A DNA stretch of 64,000 nt from JAXMBN01 sp046349875. GTDB taxonomy: Bacteria; Planctomycetota; Planctomycetia; Pirellulales; Pirellulaceae. The position numbers were made by a program, and so were the translations under genes. The stretch spans positions 145,010 through 209,009 of the forward strand of contig JAXMBN010000004.1 in NCBI GenBank assembly GCA_046349875.1. Direction: 5' to 3'. Below, piece after piece: positions 1 through 7,745 of the stretch. Below the pieces are notes generated by a model. That model did not search any database. It saw only the letters and a list, made by a program, of their open reading frames with translations, and was not told the origin of the DNA. Position 1 is the stretch's first letter; every line of letters begins with the position of its first letter.

Positions 1-78
1 GATGGTTTCACCAATGCTCGTTGAATGAGTGTTGTGCTGGCATTCAATCCGCTCAGATTTCTGGGTCGGCATAGCCAC

Positions 79-167
79 GGAGAGGTGGCTGAGTGGTCGA
101 AAGCACCGGTTTGCTAAATCGGCGTAGGGGTCATTCCCTACCGCAGGTTCGAATCCTGTCCTCTCCG
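79..167 (+). tRNA. tRNA-Ser (anticodon GCU)
   Basis: The acceptor arms GGAGAGG (79-85) and CCTCTCC (160-166) pair perfectly, followed by discriminator G167. The anticodon loop TTGCTAA gives anticodon GCU, which reads AGC and AGU. A long variable arm (roughly GTAGGG/CCCTAC) and the length of 89 nt are typical of class II serine tRNAs. The T loop GTTCGAATC is intact. CCA is not encoded. An intrinsic terminator follows directly. Confidence 0.97.
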
Positions 168-171
168 CTTC

Positions 172-201
172 AAAAACCCTGGCATTTCGCCAGGGTTTTT
201 T
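172..201 (+). terminator. Intrinsic terminator of tRNA-Ser
   Basis: The arms AACCCTGGC and GCCAGGGTT flank a five-base loop and are followed by a run of six T, four bases after the end of the tRNA. This is a textbook rho-independent terminator for the monocistronic tRNA. Confidence 0.9.
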
Positions 202-222
202 CATTTCTACTTTTCAAGCCTC

Positions 223-252
223 CCACACAAGGTGCCATCCACCTATTGTTGA
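223..252 (+). repeat. REP-like palindrome, solitary copy
   Basis: It contains arms AGGTG and CACCT around the loop CCATC, followed by TATTGTTGA. The same element, in the same and in inverted orientation, flanks the RAYT gene at 2616-3848. This copy sits between the tRNA-Ser terminator and the dockerin protein gene. It is probably a REP element mobilised by the RAYT protein. Confidence 0.75.
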
Positions 253-410
253 TAGTGGCCCCAATTGCTAGCCATTCTCACCCCAAGTCACCATTGACGA
301 AATCGATTTCCTTGCTTGTCGTTTGCAGCCATCCTCAACCCCAGCTAAAGTGGTGGTTTTGGCAGTGCAGCAGAATGAAGATGGGCCTGGAAACAAGAGA
401 AGGTAGGCTT

Positions 411-2504
411 ATGCGGAGGCCTCGACTATCAATTGAATCACTGGAGAGCCGCAGGGTATTCGCGGGCTTTTCATTGAGGGTCGTCGACGATCTGGATCTA
501 GTAAGCCATGTTGTTGAAGGGCAGATCACCCATTCTGCCAACTTTGCGATGAATCGAATTTCGCAGCATATTGCATGGCAGGGAGTTCTCGACGCCGAAG
601 TACGAATTCGCCCAGCCTCAGAAAATCCGTATAGCAACGCGAATGGCATTATGCCGTCGATCATAAGCGTATCGTGGTTCAACGATCATTGGAGCAATGA
701 CACACTTTATGAGATGCTAACCGGTATCGATCGCCAACCACAAATTGCTGATGTGGGAATGACCATTTATTTGGGCAATGATGGTCAAATTCGCAATTAT
801 GGTCTTCCTGTTTGGTTCGATCCAAACCCAATCGATTATGTTCCTGCCGATGTTCCCACTGGAATGTGCGACTATATCGGTGTCTTCTACCACGAGATTT
901 TCCACGGAATGGGAATGCTTGGGGTATCCCGAGAGTTTCAGAACCTTACCACGACGATCGACGGGAACGACTACTTTATCGGTAACCAGACCCAACATGT
1001 GTTCGGCGGTCCACTTCCTCTAGCGCCGCGAACAGGAGGTTCATTGCAGGACCATTACGGTAATACGAGTCTTCCTACAAACACTTTAAGTTCCGGCCTC
1101 ATGTTTCAATGGGGCAATTATGAAGGTAATCGCTTAGATATCGGCAAACTTGATTTGGCGATTCTCGAAGACCTTGGGATTGCAATCACGAATCAATCAG
1201 GATTGCCGCTCGTCGATACCATCGACTCTCAGATACCTCGAAATACCCTTAGCCATCTTTCTATCAGCGAAAACGTGGCCATCGGTACTGAAGTTGGAAA
1301 GCTTTCAACAACGGACGGAAGCTTAGGTCATGTTTTTGCGATGGCTGATGGCGGGCAAGACAACAGCGTTTTCGAACTCATAGGGAATTCTCTTAGGACG
1401 AAAACTGCAATCGATTACGAGTCAAACAAATCGTTCTCGATACTCATAGGACGTACCGATGCTCGAGGGATTCGGACAGTTACTCCATTCACGATTGCAG
1501 TCGAAAACGTCATTGAACGCCCCGTCGCGAGGGATGATTCCTTCACCGTTAATATCGCCGAAAAACAAGTTCTGGATGTTGCAGCCAACGATGATGATTT
1601 TGATCAAACAGGGGTATTGAACAACCTTGAGATCATTAGTCAACCTAACCTGGGAATCGCTCAAGTCAAACAAGGCAAGATCGAATACACACCGAATCGG
1701 ACATCGATTGGAAGCGACAGCTTTAGCTATCGAATCCGCTCTTTAAACGGCGACATCTCCACTGTTGCTCAAGTCATAGTGCATGTGGATGAATGGCCAA
1801 TCGCTAACACAGACGTTGGTCACACTCGTCGAAATGCGTCTTTGGTCATCGACGTCCTTGCGAATGACACATTTGTATTCAGCCCGCTTGTAGCAAGTAC
1901 ACTTAGAATCGAGGATCAGTTACCGGGCGGACATGCTACCGTCGAGGATGGCAAGATACGCTTTTCACCCTCGGCGGAATTGAAAGGTCAGACCACATTT
2001 TGGTATTCCGTTCAAAATTCCCTTGGCAATCGATCGTTGCCTACGGCGGTTACCGTCACGGAAGACGGAAGCTTCTACCAAAACCCAAACAATCGATGGG
2101 ATGTGACTGGCGACACAACAGTCACCCCATTGGATGCACTCGTCGTGATTAATGAATTGAATCGAAAAGGTGCCTCATCGCTTGAATTAGGTCGTAGCAC
2201 TCCTCCCTATTTTGATGTGAATGGTGACTATCAATTATCGCCCCTGGATGCATTGATGGTAATCAACTTTCTCAACCTTGCAGGCTCTAATTCGGAAGGG
2301 GATGCTCATACCGAAGGCGAGAGCATCGGAGAAAAGTTGGGGGGCTTCAAAGGTGAATTTGATTTCAAAACGACAAACGTCGAGAACGCGATTGCAAACA
2401 TCGATAGCCTATTCGGCGATTCAAGCTGGTACAGCGATTCAGCCATAAACATTGCATTGCAACAAGACATTGCCGAACAGCTCCTTCGCCGCCGCCGTTC
2501 CTAG
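411..2504 (+). CDS. Secreted dockerin protein with HExxH and cadherin-like domains
   Basis: The open frame extends upstream into the tRNA, so the start was placed at ATG 411. It has AGAGAAGG seven bases upstream and is followed at once by the planctomycetal export-type motif (SIESLESRR-VFAG). The mature protein is about 697 aa. An HExxH zinc-protease motif (HEIFH, about residues 161-165) is followed by GMGMLG, so the third histidine of the metzincin HExxHxxGxxH signature is replaced by Gly. A cadherin-like domain follows, then two Ig-like/tandem cadherin-type domains (ARDD and ANDD segments). The C-terminus has paired calcium-binding dockerin-like repeats (DVTGDTTVTPLDAL and DVNGDYQLSPLDAL). 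It is probably an exported adhesin or protease. Family membership for the protease part is inferred from the motif only. Confidence 0.8.
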   Translation: MRRPRLSIESLESRRVFAGFSLRVVDDLDLVSHVVEGQITHSANFAMNRISQHIAWQGVLDAEVRIRPASENPYSNANGIMPSIISVSWFNDHWSNDTLYEMLTGIDRQPQIADVGMTIYLGNDGQIRNYGLPVWFDPNPIDYVPADVPTGMCDYIGVFYHEIFHGMGMLGVSREFQNLTTTIDGNDYFIGNQTQHVFGGPLPLAPRTGGSLQDHYGNTSLPTNTLSSGLMFQWGNYEGNRLDIGKLDLAILEDLGIAITNQSGLPLVDTIDSQIPRNTLSHLSISENVAIGTEVGKLSTTDGSLGHVFAMADGGQDNSVFELIGNSLRTKTAIDYESNKSFSILIGRTDARGIRTVTPFTIAVENVIERPVARDDSFTVNIAEKQVLDVAANDDDFDQTGVLNNLEIISQPNLGIAQVKQGKIEYTPNRTSIGSDSFSYRIRSLNGDISTVAQVIVHVDEWPIANTDVGHTRRNASLVIDVLANDTFVFSPLVASTLRIEDQLPGGHATVEDGKIRFSPSAELKGQTTFWYSVQNSLGNRSLPTAVTVTEDGSFYQNPNNRWDVTGDTTVTPLDALVVINELNRKGASSLELGRSTPPYFDVNGDYQLSPLDALMVINFLNLAGSNSEGDAHTEGESIGEKLGGFKGEFDFKTTNVENAIANIDSLFGDSSWYSDSAINIALQQDIAEQLLRRRRS

Positions 2505-2508
2505 GCCC

Positions 2509-2572
2509 ACACACAAGGTGCCATCCACCTCTTGTTGGCGCTCAACACAAGGTGTCAGCCACCTACTGTTGA
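2509..2572 (+). repeat. Two direct REP-like palindromes upstream of the RAYT gene
   Basis: There are two tandem elements. The one at about 2509-2537 has arms AGGTG/CACCT with loop CCATC. The one at about 2544-2572 has the same arms with loop TCAGC, and ends CTACTGTTGA. Both recur in inverted orientation at 4037-4097, in mirror order, so the transposase gene lies inside nested inverted pairs. The first element begins five bases after the stop codon of the preceding gene. Confidence 0.85.
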
Positions 2573-2615
2573 CTTCGAAAGTTGCTGCGCTAGGATTCAA
2601 TGGAGGAGTTGAATC

Positions 2616-3848
2616 ATGGCGCGACCAAAGCGGGAATCGGTGTTTGGGCAAGATGAAGTCGCCATCGCTCATTGCGTCCAGCGATGTGTGCGAAGAGCGT
2701 TTCTTGCAGGCAAAGATGAGGCGTCGGGAAAGGATTTCGAGCACCGGCGTGGCTGGATTCGGCTTAGGATGGAGTTGCTAGCATCCGCCTTCGGCGTTGA
2801 TGTGCTGAATTATGCGGTCATGTCGAATCACGTTCATTCGATTCTTCGAACCCGGCCAGACATCGTAAAACTGTGGTCCGATGAAGATGTCGCCACGCGT
2901 TGGTTGAGGCTTTTTCCTGGGAAAAGATTAGATGATTGCCTAGGTGAACCCACGCAACAGCAGATCGCGAAAGAGATGGCCGATGCCAAGCGAATGCTGG
3001 AGCTTCGCAAGCGATTATCGAGTATTTCTTGGTTCATGCGAGCTGTCTCAGAACCTATAGCTCGCAAAGCCAACAATGAAGACAAGTGCACAGGTCGCTT
3101 CTGGGAAGGGCGCTTTAAGGCTCAGAAGATTGTCGATGAAGCGGGACTCTTGGCCTGCGCGATGTATGTCGATCTGAATCCCGTGCGAGCCGCCATGGCA
3201 AAGACTCCAGAGGCATCTAGGTTTACCTCGGCCTATGATCGCATCAAGGCACAAAAAGGTTCTAAAAGAATCGCAGCAGCGATTGCATTGGAACCTTCGA
3301 GGATCGATGAGAAGACGATTCTGCAGCAGATCAAGTTGGCCAAGCGGCTTCGCGACAAAGAAGAAGTTGCTCGATTACAAAAGTGTCTAAGCGACTTTCG
3401 TACAGAAAACGAAAAAAATTCAAAAGAAAAACAACGAGCCAAAAGCAAAGCCAACGCTTCACGCCTAAGGCCAGTGGATGCATGGCTTGCGCCGCTACAA
3501 CTCAACGAACATGATGTCGTAGGTCCCAAACCACATCATGGAGGAACACGAGCCAGCGATAAGGGCTTCTTGTCGATGACGCTTGCCGAGTACTCGACGT
3601 TACTCGATTGGACGGGACGTCAAAAACGCCCAGACAAACGTGGCAAGATACCTGATGACCTTCAACCGATTCTCGAGCGAATCGGAATTGAAGGATCGAT
3701 GTGGTGTGACTTGGTGTGGGATTTTTCCAAGTACTTTGGCAAGTGCTATGCTGCGGGCAAGCCTGTAAACCTGCAAAAGGAAGCCAAGAACCGCAACATC
3801 GCCTGGAGTCGTGGCCAACGATCCTGCCGCGCCTGCTTTACCGAGTAG
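2616..3848 (+). CDS. REP-associated tyrosine transposase (RAYT, TnpA_REP/Y1 family)
   Basis: This predicted single-strand DNA transposase is of the IS200/IS605-related Y1 HUH type that mobilises REP palindromes. It is 410 aa. The HUH motif is NHVH (His72, His74 in NHVHSILR). The candidate catalytic tyrosine is Tyr184 in YVDLNPVRAA, the characteristic RAYT box. GRFWEGRFKAQ just before it is also typical. The start ATG has GGAGGAG seven bases upstream. The C-terminal 200 residues, rich in Lys and Arg, are longer than in enterobacterial RAYTs (about 165 aa in total) and contain conserved blocks shared with the decayed copy at 23495-24729 (RASDKGFL, GIEGSMWCDLVW). Flanking inverted REP pairs support its function. 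The reading frame is intact. Confidence 0.9.
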   Translation: MARPKRESVFGQDEVAIAHCVQRCVRRAFLAGKDEASGKDFEHRRGWIRLRMELLASAFGVDVLNYAVMSNHVHSILRTRPDIVKLWSDEDVATRWLRLFPGKRLDDCLGEPTQQQIAKEMADAKRMLELRKRLSSISWFMRAVSEPIARKANNEDKCTGRFWEGRFKAQKIVDEAGLLACAMYVDLNPVRAAMAKTPEASRFTSAYDRIKAQKGSKRIAAAIALEPSRIDEKTILQQIKLAKRLRDKEEVARLQKCLSDFRTENEKNSKEKQRAKSKANASRLRPVDAWLAPLQLNEHDVVGPKPHHGGTRASDKGFLSMTLAEYSTLLDWTGRQKRPDKRGKIPDDLQPILERIGIEGSMWCDLVWDFSKYFGKCYAAGKPVNLQKEAKNRNIAWSRGQRSCRACFTE

Positions 3849-4036
3849 TTTTTTCTACCACTACTCCATCTTCAAGCGATCTCAAACGACACTCTGTCTA
3901 GCGGTCCGCGCATTCTCTCCCATCGAAAGGCATTTTCGCCTTCTTCTGGCATCCATCTCAGCCAAAAGCCGAACCGAATGAGCTCTCCAAGCTCATTTTC
4001 AGCCCCCAAACCTGCTAACGAACCCAAATTCCGTCA

Positions 4037-4097
4037 TCAACAGTAGGTGGCTGACACCTTGTGTGCGCGTCAACAATAGGTGGATGGCACGTTGTGG
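4037..4097 (-). repeat. Two inverted REP-like palindromes downstream of the RAYT gene
   Basis: The elements at about 4037-4064 (loop matching the inner left copy) and 4070-4097 (loop matching the outer left copy) are the reverse complements of the 2509-2572 pair. The inner element reads CAGTAGGTGG, so it carries the GTAG tetranucleotide next to the hairpin foot that is described for classical REPs. The rest of the 3849-4249 gap contains no convincing gene. A further short palindrome (AGATGGC...GGCCATCT) lies at about 4101-4118. Confidence 0.8.
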
Positions 4098-4249
4098 GGC
4101 AGATGGCACGGGCCATCTTCTTGATGTGTCCATCTAACAAAATTACAGCCATCTTCGGTTCAAGACCAAATTTTTTCCGTGTATGCTTGGCTGAATGCTC
4201 GCCAGAAATCACTATCTCAGCAATTGGCATCGGGAGGCAAAGGAAATAA

Positions 4250-5839
4250 ATGTCACACCTATTCTCCGTGATCACTTGCGTCACTGGATTGATGTTGCTG
4301 TTCGAAGTTACTAGCTTGACCCAAGCACAACTAACCTACCAGATTCCGACTGGATTCGGATGGCGATTGGGACTTCCTTTCGATCTTTTGGAAGCGGAAG
4401 CTGTTCAGTCAGACCTAGGAATAAGTGCCGATAAGGCATACAAGCTCGTTCTCTGGAGAGCATCCGTCAATGAGGCAGCAAAGGCAAGCCTTGCTACTCT
4501 GAAAAATGAAGGAGATCGTCGGGTGATTCGCCAAAAGGTCCAAATTGACTTTCAGTCCGAGTTGGACTCAATTCTTACACAAGAGCAACAGGATCGGCTG
4601 CACGAAATTGATTTGCAGATGGAAGGATCAGACGCCTTAAGCGACCCTTCTGTCGCAATGGCTCTTCAATTAACGATCGCACAGCAGGACAGTATCCGCT
4701 CTATTCATAAGCGGATGGCGAGAGAAGAGATTGACTCTTTAAAAAAACCAAATGCCAAGTATTTGACGTTTGAGGATCGTGACAAGTTGCTTCTGGAAGT
4801 GCTCACGCCCACTCAGCAGGATCAATTTAAAGACCTGAAGGGACCTCCGTTCAATAGACATGGATTCCTACCGACACTGCGTTTAAGGGATCGAGAATTG
4901 GAGGCATGGAATGTTAAGTACAGCCCAGATGGCAAAAGACTGGCGACATCTCGACAAAATAACATCTACATATGGGATGCAGAAAGCGGCCGTTCGATCT
5001 CATGTATGCGCGGTCATGGGGCAAACATCACATCGATTTGTTTCGGCCCCGATGGAAAATGGATTGTCTCTGCAAGCACTGATAGGACGGTAAAAACATG
5101 GGATGTTGAAAGTGGTCAGAATTTCCTGACCCACAACGAAAAACATACCGAATTCAATGGGTGGTCTTTTCGCGGCTATAGCCATTTCGGTTCTCGGTGG
5201 AGTAGTTTTCGGAGTATGGCCCTCAGTCCTGATGGAGGGGACCTTACCCACGCAATAGGAGCATCCGTTTCGACCTGGGTTCGAATCAATCCATTGGTGC
5301 CCCCTCTCTTTCGAGGACACGAGGCGCACTTTGCTGACCTAGATCGACAACCTGTATGGAGCGCTGCGTATAGCCCCGATGGAAAACGTATTGCATACGG
5401 ACGCATCGATGGCGTCGTAAACATTTATGGTGTTGGAAAGAAAACCAAATTCAAAGCGGCTACGGATGCCGTCTTATGCCTCGCATACAGCCCTGATGGC
5501 GAGTACTTGGCAATCGCGAGTCTTGATGGCTCCGTTAGAGTTTGGGGATTGAACGACGGCAAGGAATTGTTGATTGCAGCGGCAAACCCGCATGCGGCGC
5601 GATATGTCGCTTTCAGCCCCGATGGAAAATTGTTGGCATCTGCAAGTGAGGATGGCGACATTAAGTTATGGCGAGTTAGTGACAGTGTGGCACCCATAAG
5701 GGTAATGCATCATTTGGATCAGGCCACAAGCGTTGCATTTAGCCCCGACAGTATGCGTCTCGCATCCGCTGGAAGCGATAACGTGGTCAGGATTTGGGAT
5801 ACGATAACTGGAGAAGAAGTACTGTCACTTTCCCCGTAG
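4250..5839 (+). CDS. Secreted WD40-repeat protein
   Basis: This is a 529-aa protein of unknown specific role. The N-terminus is a signal peptide (hydrophobic LLFEVT stretch, likely cleavage after TQAQ). Residues about 30-205 form a charged, helix-rich region with EQQ/TQQDQF segments, similar to planctomycete proteins that precede a propeller. From about residue 218 there are seven SPDG-containing WD-type repeats (for example YSPDGKRLATS..IYIWD, FSPDGKLLASAS..IKLW), enough for one seven-bladed propeller. The start ATG has AAAGGAAA upstream. The likely role is an extracytoplasmic protein-interaction scaffold. There is no catalytic domain. Confidence 0.8.
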   Translation: MSHLFSVITCVTGLMLLFEVTSLTQAQLTYQIPTGFGWRLGLPFDLLEAEAVQSDLGISADKAYKLVLWRASVNEAAKASLATLKNEGDRRVIRQKVQIDFQSELDSILTQEQQDRLHEIDLQMEGSDALSDPSVAMALQLTIAQQDSIRSIHKRMAREEIDSLKKPNAKYLTFEDRDKLLLEVLTPTQQDQFKDLKGPPFNRHGFLPTLRLRDRELEAWNVKYSPDGKRLATSRQNNIYIWDAESGRSISCMRGHGANITSICFGPDGKWIVSASTDRTVKTWDVESGQNFLTHNEKHTEFNGWSFRGYSHFGSRWSSFRSMALSPDGGDLTHAIGASVSTWVRINPLVPPLFRGHEAHFADLDRQPVWSAAYSPDGKRIAYGRIDGVVNIYGVGKKTKFKAATDAVLCLAYSPDGEYLAIASLDGSVRVWGLNDGKELLIAAANPHAARYVAFSPDGKLLASASEDGDIKLWRVSDSVAPIRVMHHLDQATSVAFSPDSMRLASAGSDNVVRIWDTITGEEVLSLSP

Positions 5840-6058
5840 GTGATTCAACTCATTGTGATCGTTGTTTTTTGAGGGAGGTAGAATTGTATTCACGTTGTGT
5901 CCGTTAACTCATTCGAATTTCATGCATGGTTGGGCACCAACAGGTTGCAAGTGTTTCCAAAAAACGGAAAACACTCTGCTAAATTCGCCTAAGTAAATAC
6001 GCTGACAAACGTATCCTTTATAGGTGGGTGAAGTCGCATTTTACGAAAGGAACTTATA

Positions 6059-6553
6059 GTGTTTCGAACTCGACATATAGTAAGCCTGCTTTGTGTTCTG
6101 GCATGCTTTTGTTCGTTCAATGCATCAACCTCTGCAGACGAACCCATCACCCTGTTGGGAACGATTGTCAAGTGGAGATATCCCGAGGCAGAAATTCGAG
6201 GCGCAGAAATGTCGGATGGCTCGATGATAGCCGCCGATGGTCAACGAACAGTTCCTTCTACGCTTCTGAAGACGACGATGTCTACTCGCGACTCCGTAGA
6301 TAAGGTCATGAGTTTTTATCGTGAACTCTTGGCTCGTAATGAGAAGAACGATCGCAAGTTGGGTACTCCTTCCCATATTGGCCGCTCCGTTTTGATCAAT
6401 GACGAATCCGACGATCGACCCTTTGCATTTCATACTATCCTTGTGAACGAAGGCAACGTTTCAACGACTATTATCATCACGCGAAGCAAGGATGAAGAAA
6501 TGACTCATATTACTTGGAAGCAGTTTCTTAAACACGATTTCGGCGGCAAGTAA
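6059..6553 (+). CDS. Small secreted protein of unknown function
   Basis: This 164-aa protein starts at GTG with GAAAGGA about eight bases upstream. The first 26 residues form a signal peptide (VSLLCVLACFCSFNASTSA). The remainder is a compact alpha/beta segment with no recognised catalytic motif. RDSVDKVMSFYRELL resembles the helix found in many small planctomycete secreted proteins. It is monocistronic, and nothing nearby suggests a pathway. Confidence 0.65.
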   Translation: MFRTRHIVSLLCVLACFCSFNASTSADEPITLLGTIVKWRYPEAEIRGAEMSDGSMIAADGQRTVPSTLLKTTMSTRDSVDKVMSFYRELLARNEKNDRKLGTPSHIGRSVLINDESDDRPFAFHTILVNEGNVSTTIIITRSKDEEMTHITWKQFLKHDFGGK

Positions 6554-6604
6554 CGCTCCCAGATTTCGACTGGTGGTTATACGAGGGCAGAGCACATAGA
6601 CCAA

Positions 6605-6946
6605 CTACGAACTTGTGTGATTCGGATTTGGTCGACCAATCAGTAACGCTGTTAGCAACATGATGACGATAACCGCTTGCAAGATCGAAAAGAAGATATT
6701 CACAAGAGTCATGAAAGCCGCCGATTGAACGACGCCTACCGATTGAGCGACCTGTTTTTGGATGAGGATGAAGGTGATTGGCTGGAGGAATCCGAGGACT
6801 AACTTGCCGCCGAAACCTAAAAGCCCAAGTGTCCCGGCCTTACCTAGCCCAGGCATGCGGACCACAATCATAATGCACGCCATGGAACATGCCACAAACA
6901 TCGGTATTTGGCCCAGAACGATACGCAAAAACAATTCGACTTCCAT
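6605..6946 (-). CDS. Small integral membrane protein, unknown
   Basis: This 113-aa protein has about three or four hydrophobic segments (VLGQIPMFVACSMACIMIVV, LGLLGFGGKLVLGF, ILQAVIVIMLLTALL). No family was recognised. GGTGAGG lies just upstream of the ATG. It is convergent with the preceding secreted protein gene and co-oriented with the DUF1801-like gene upstream, which ends 88 bases before its start. Confidence 0.55.
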   Translation of the reverse strand: MEVELFLRIVLGQIPMFVACSMACIMIVVRMPGLGKAGTLGLLGFGGKLVLGFLQPITFILIQKQVAQSVGVVQSAAFMTLVNIFFSILQAVIVIMLLTALLIGRPNPNHTSS

Positions 6947-7034
6947 GCCTCACCGTAATCTTCCTAGAGAAAAGCCTCAGACTTCTTGCTCGACGGGCAA
7001 TAGGAAATACCCACATCGAAGGTACTTTCGCTAC

Positions 7035-7424
7035 TTATCGCAAGCGCTCGAGCTTTCCTTTTCGCTTAACGATATTTTTGTAGTCCCACTGAATCTCGCG
7101 AGCCTTCTTCAACCAACGTCGCAAGTTTCGCACCTTGATTTCACTAGCCTCGGTATAACGCGCTTCTGCAGCTTTAAATTTGCCTTCAGGTGCTAGGCCT
7201 TCCTCTTCAAAGGTTTGCCCGCTCCAGAACAGCAATCGCACGCCCCCTTTGAGTTTGCTATAGCCAACGACAGGATTACCATCCAAAAACCAAACGGGAT
7301 GAGCGTGCCAAATCTTATTCTCGGCCTCAGGCAATTGTTTATCGATTTCCGCAGCCAGTAAATCGCAAATCGACTGCTCCGTTTCGCCAAGCGATTCATT
7401 GTAAGCACGTGTATCTGGATGCAT
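7035..7424 (-). CDS. DUF1801 / YdhG-like domain protein
   Basis: This 129-aa cytoplasmic protein shows the DUF1801 signature: an amphipathic N-terminal helix, then IWHAHPVWFLDGNPVVGYS and GGVRLLFWSGQ, ending in a Lys/Arg-rich helix. ATG 7424 is preferred over an upstream TTG at 7436 because TGAGG is correctly spaced before it. DUF1801 proteins are small conserved proteins with no settled biochemical role, so none is assigned. Confidence 0.75.
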   Translation of the reverse strand: MHPDTRAYNESLGETEQSICDLLAAEIDKQLPEAENKIWHAHPVWFLDGNPVVGYSKLKGGVRLLFWSGQTFEEEGLAPEGKFKAAEARYTEASEIKVRNLRRWLKKAREIQWDYKNIVKRKGKLERLR

Positions 7425-7745
7425 GGTTTGCCTCAAACCTCCATTGCAATTTGAAATCCAAGCTCAAGTGTCGCTCACTATGCAATCTCTCGCGCTAAAA
7501 CGCAAGAAATCGCGGTGAATTTATCCTTTCCACGCGACCGCAGAAAACGGCCTTCGGGCACCGAATTGTAAGGAATTTTCGGCTTAGCTTTGGCCATACT
7601 TTTGCTCGCCCCATATCGGGTCCAATTCCTCTCCACATCTTGTCCAATTTCAAGATACAACGGGCGTGGAGATGGCTATAATCGCGAAATGCTCCCCAGC
7701 ATTTCCTTCCTCTTGAAATCATCCGATTTCGAATCGAATACCATC
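7425..7745. other. Divergent intergenic region without a clear gene
   Basis: This is the space between the divergently read DUF1801-like and PSCyt1 genes, and presumably holds both promoters. A 39-codon minus-strand frame (7478-7597) exists but has no ribosome-binding site. I see no repeat or RNA element. Confidence 0.4.

Noticed and set aside
223..252. REP copy next to tRNA-Ser as an att site of an integrated island
   Set aside because: It matches the RAYT-linked REP family, there is no integrase gene, and no repeat of the tRNA 3' end was found.
93..410. Extension of the dockerin protein upstream to position 93
   Set aside because: That part would run through the tRNA-Ser gene and its terminator; the proper N-terminal export motif begins at ATG 411.
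7478..7597. 39-codon minus-strand ORF near the DUF1801-like gene
   Set aside because: It lacks a ribosome-binding site and any familiar sequence; chance ORFs of this size are common in a 320-bp gap.
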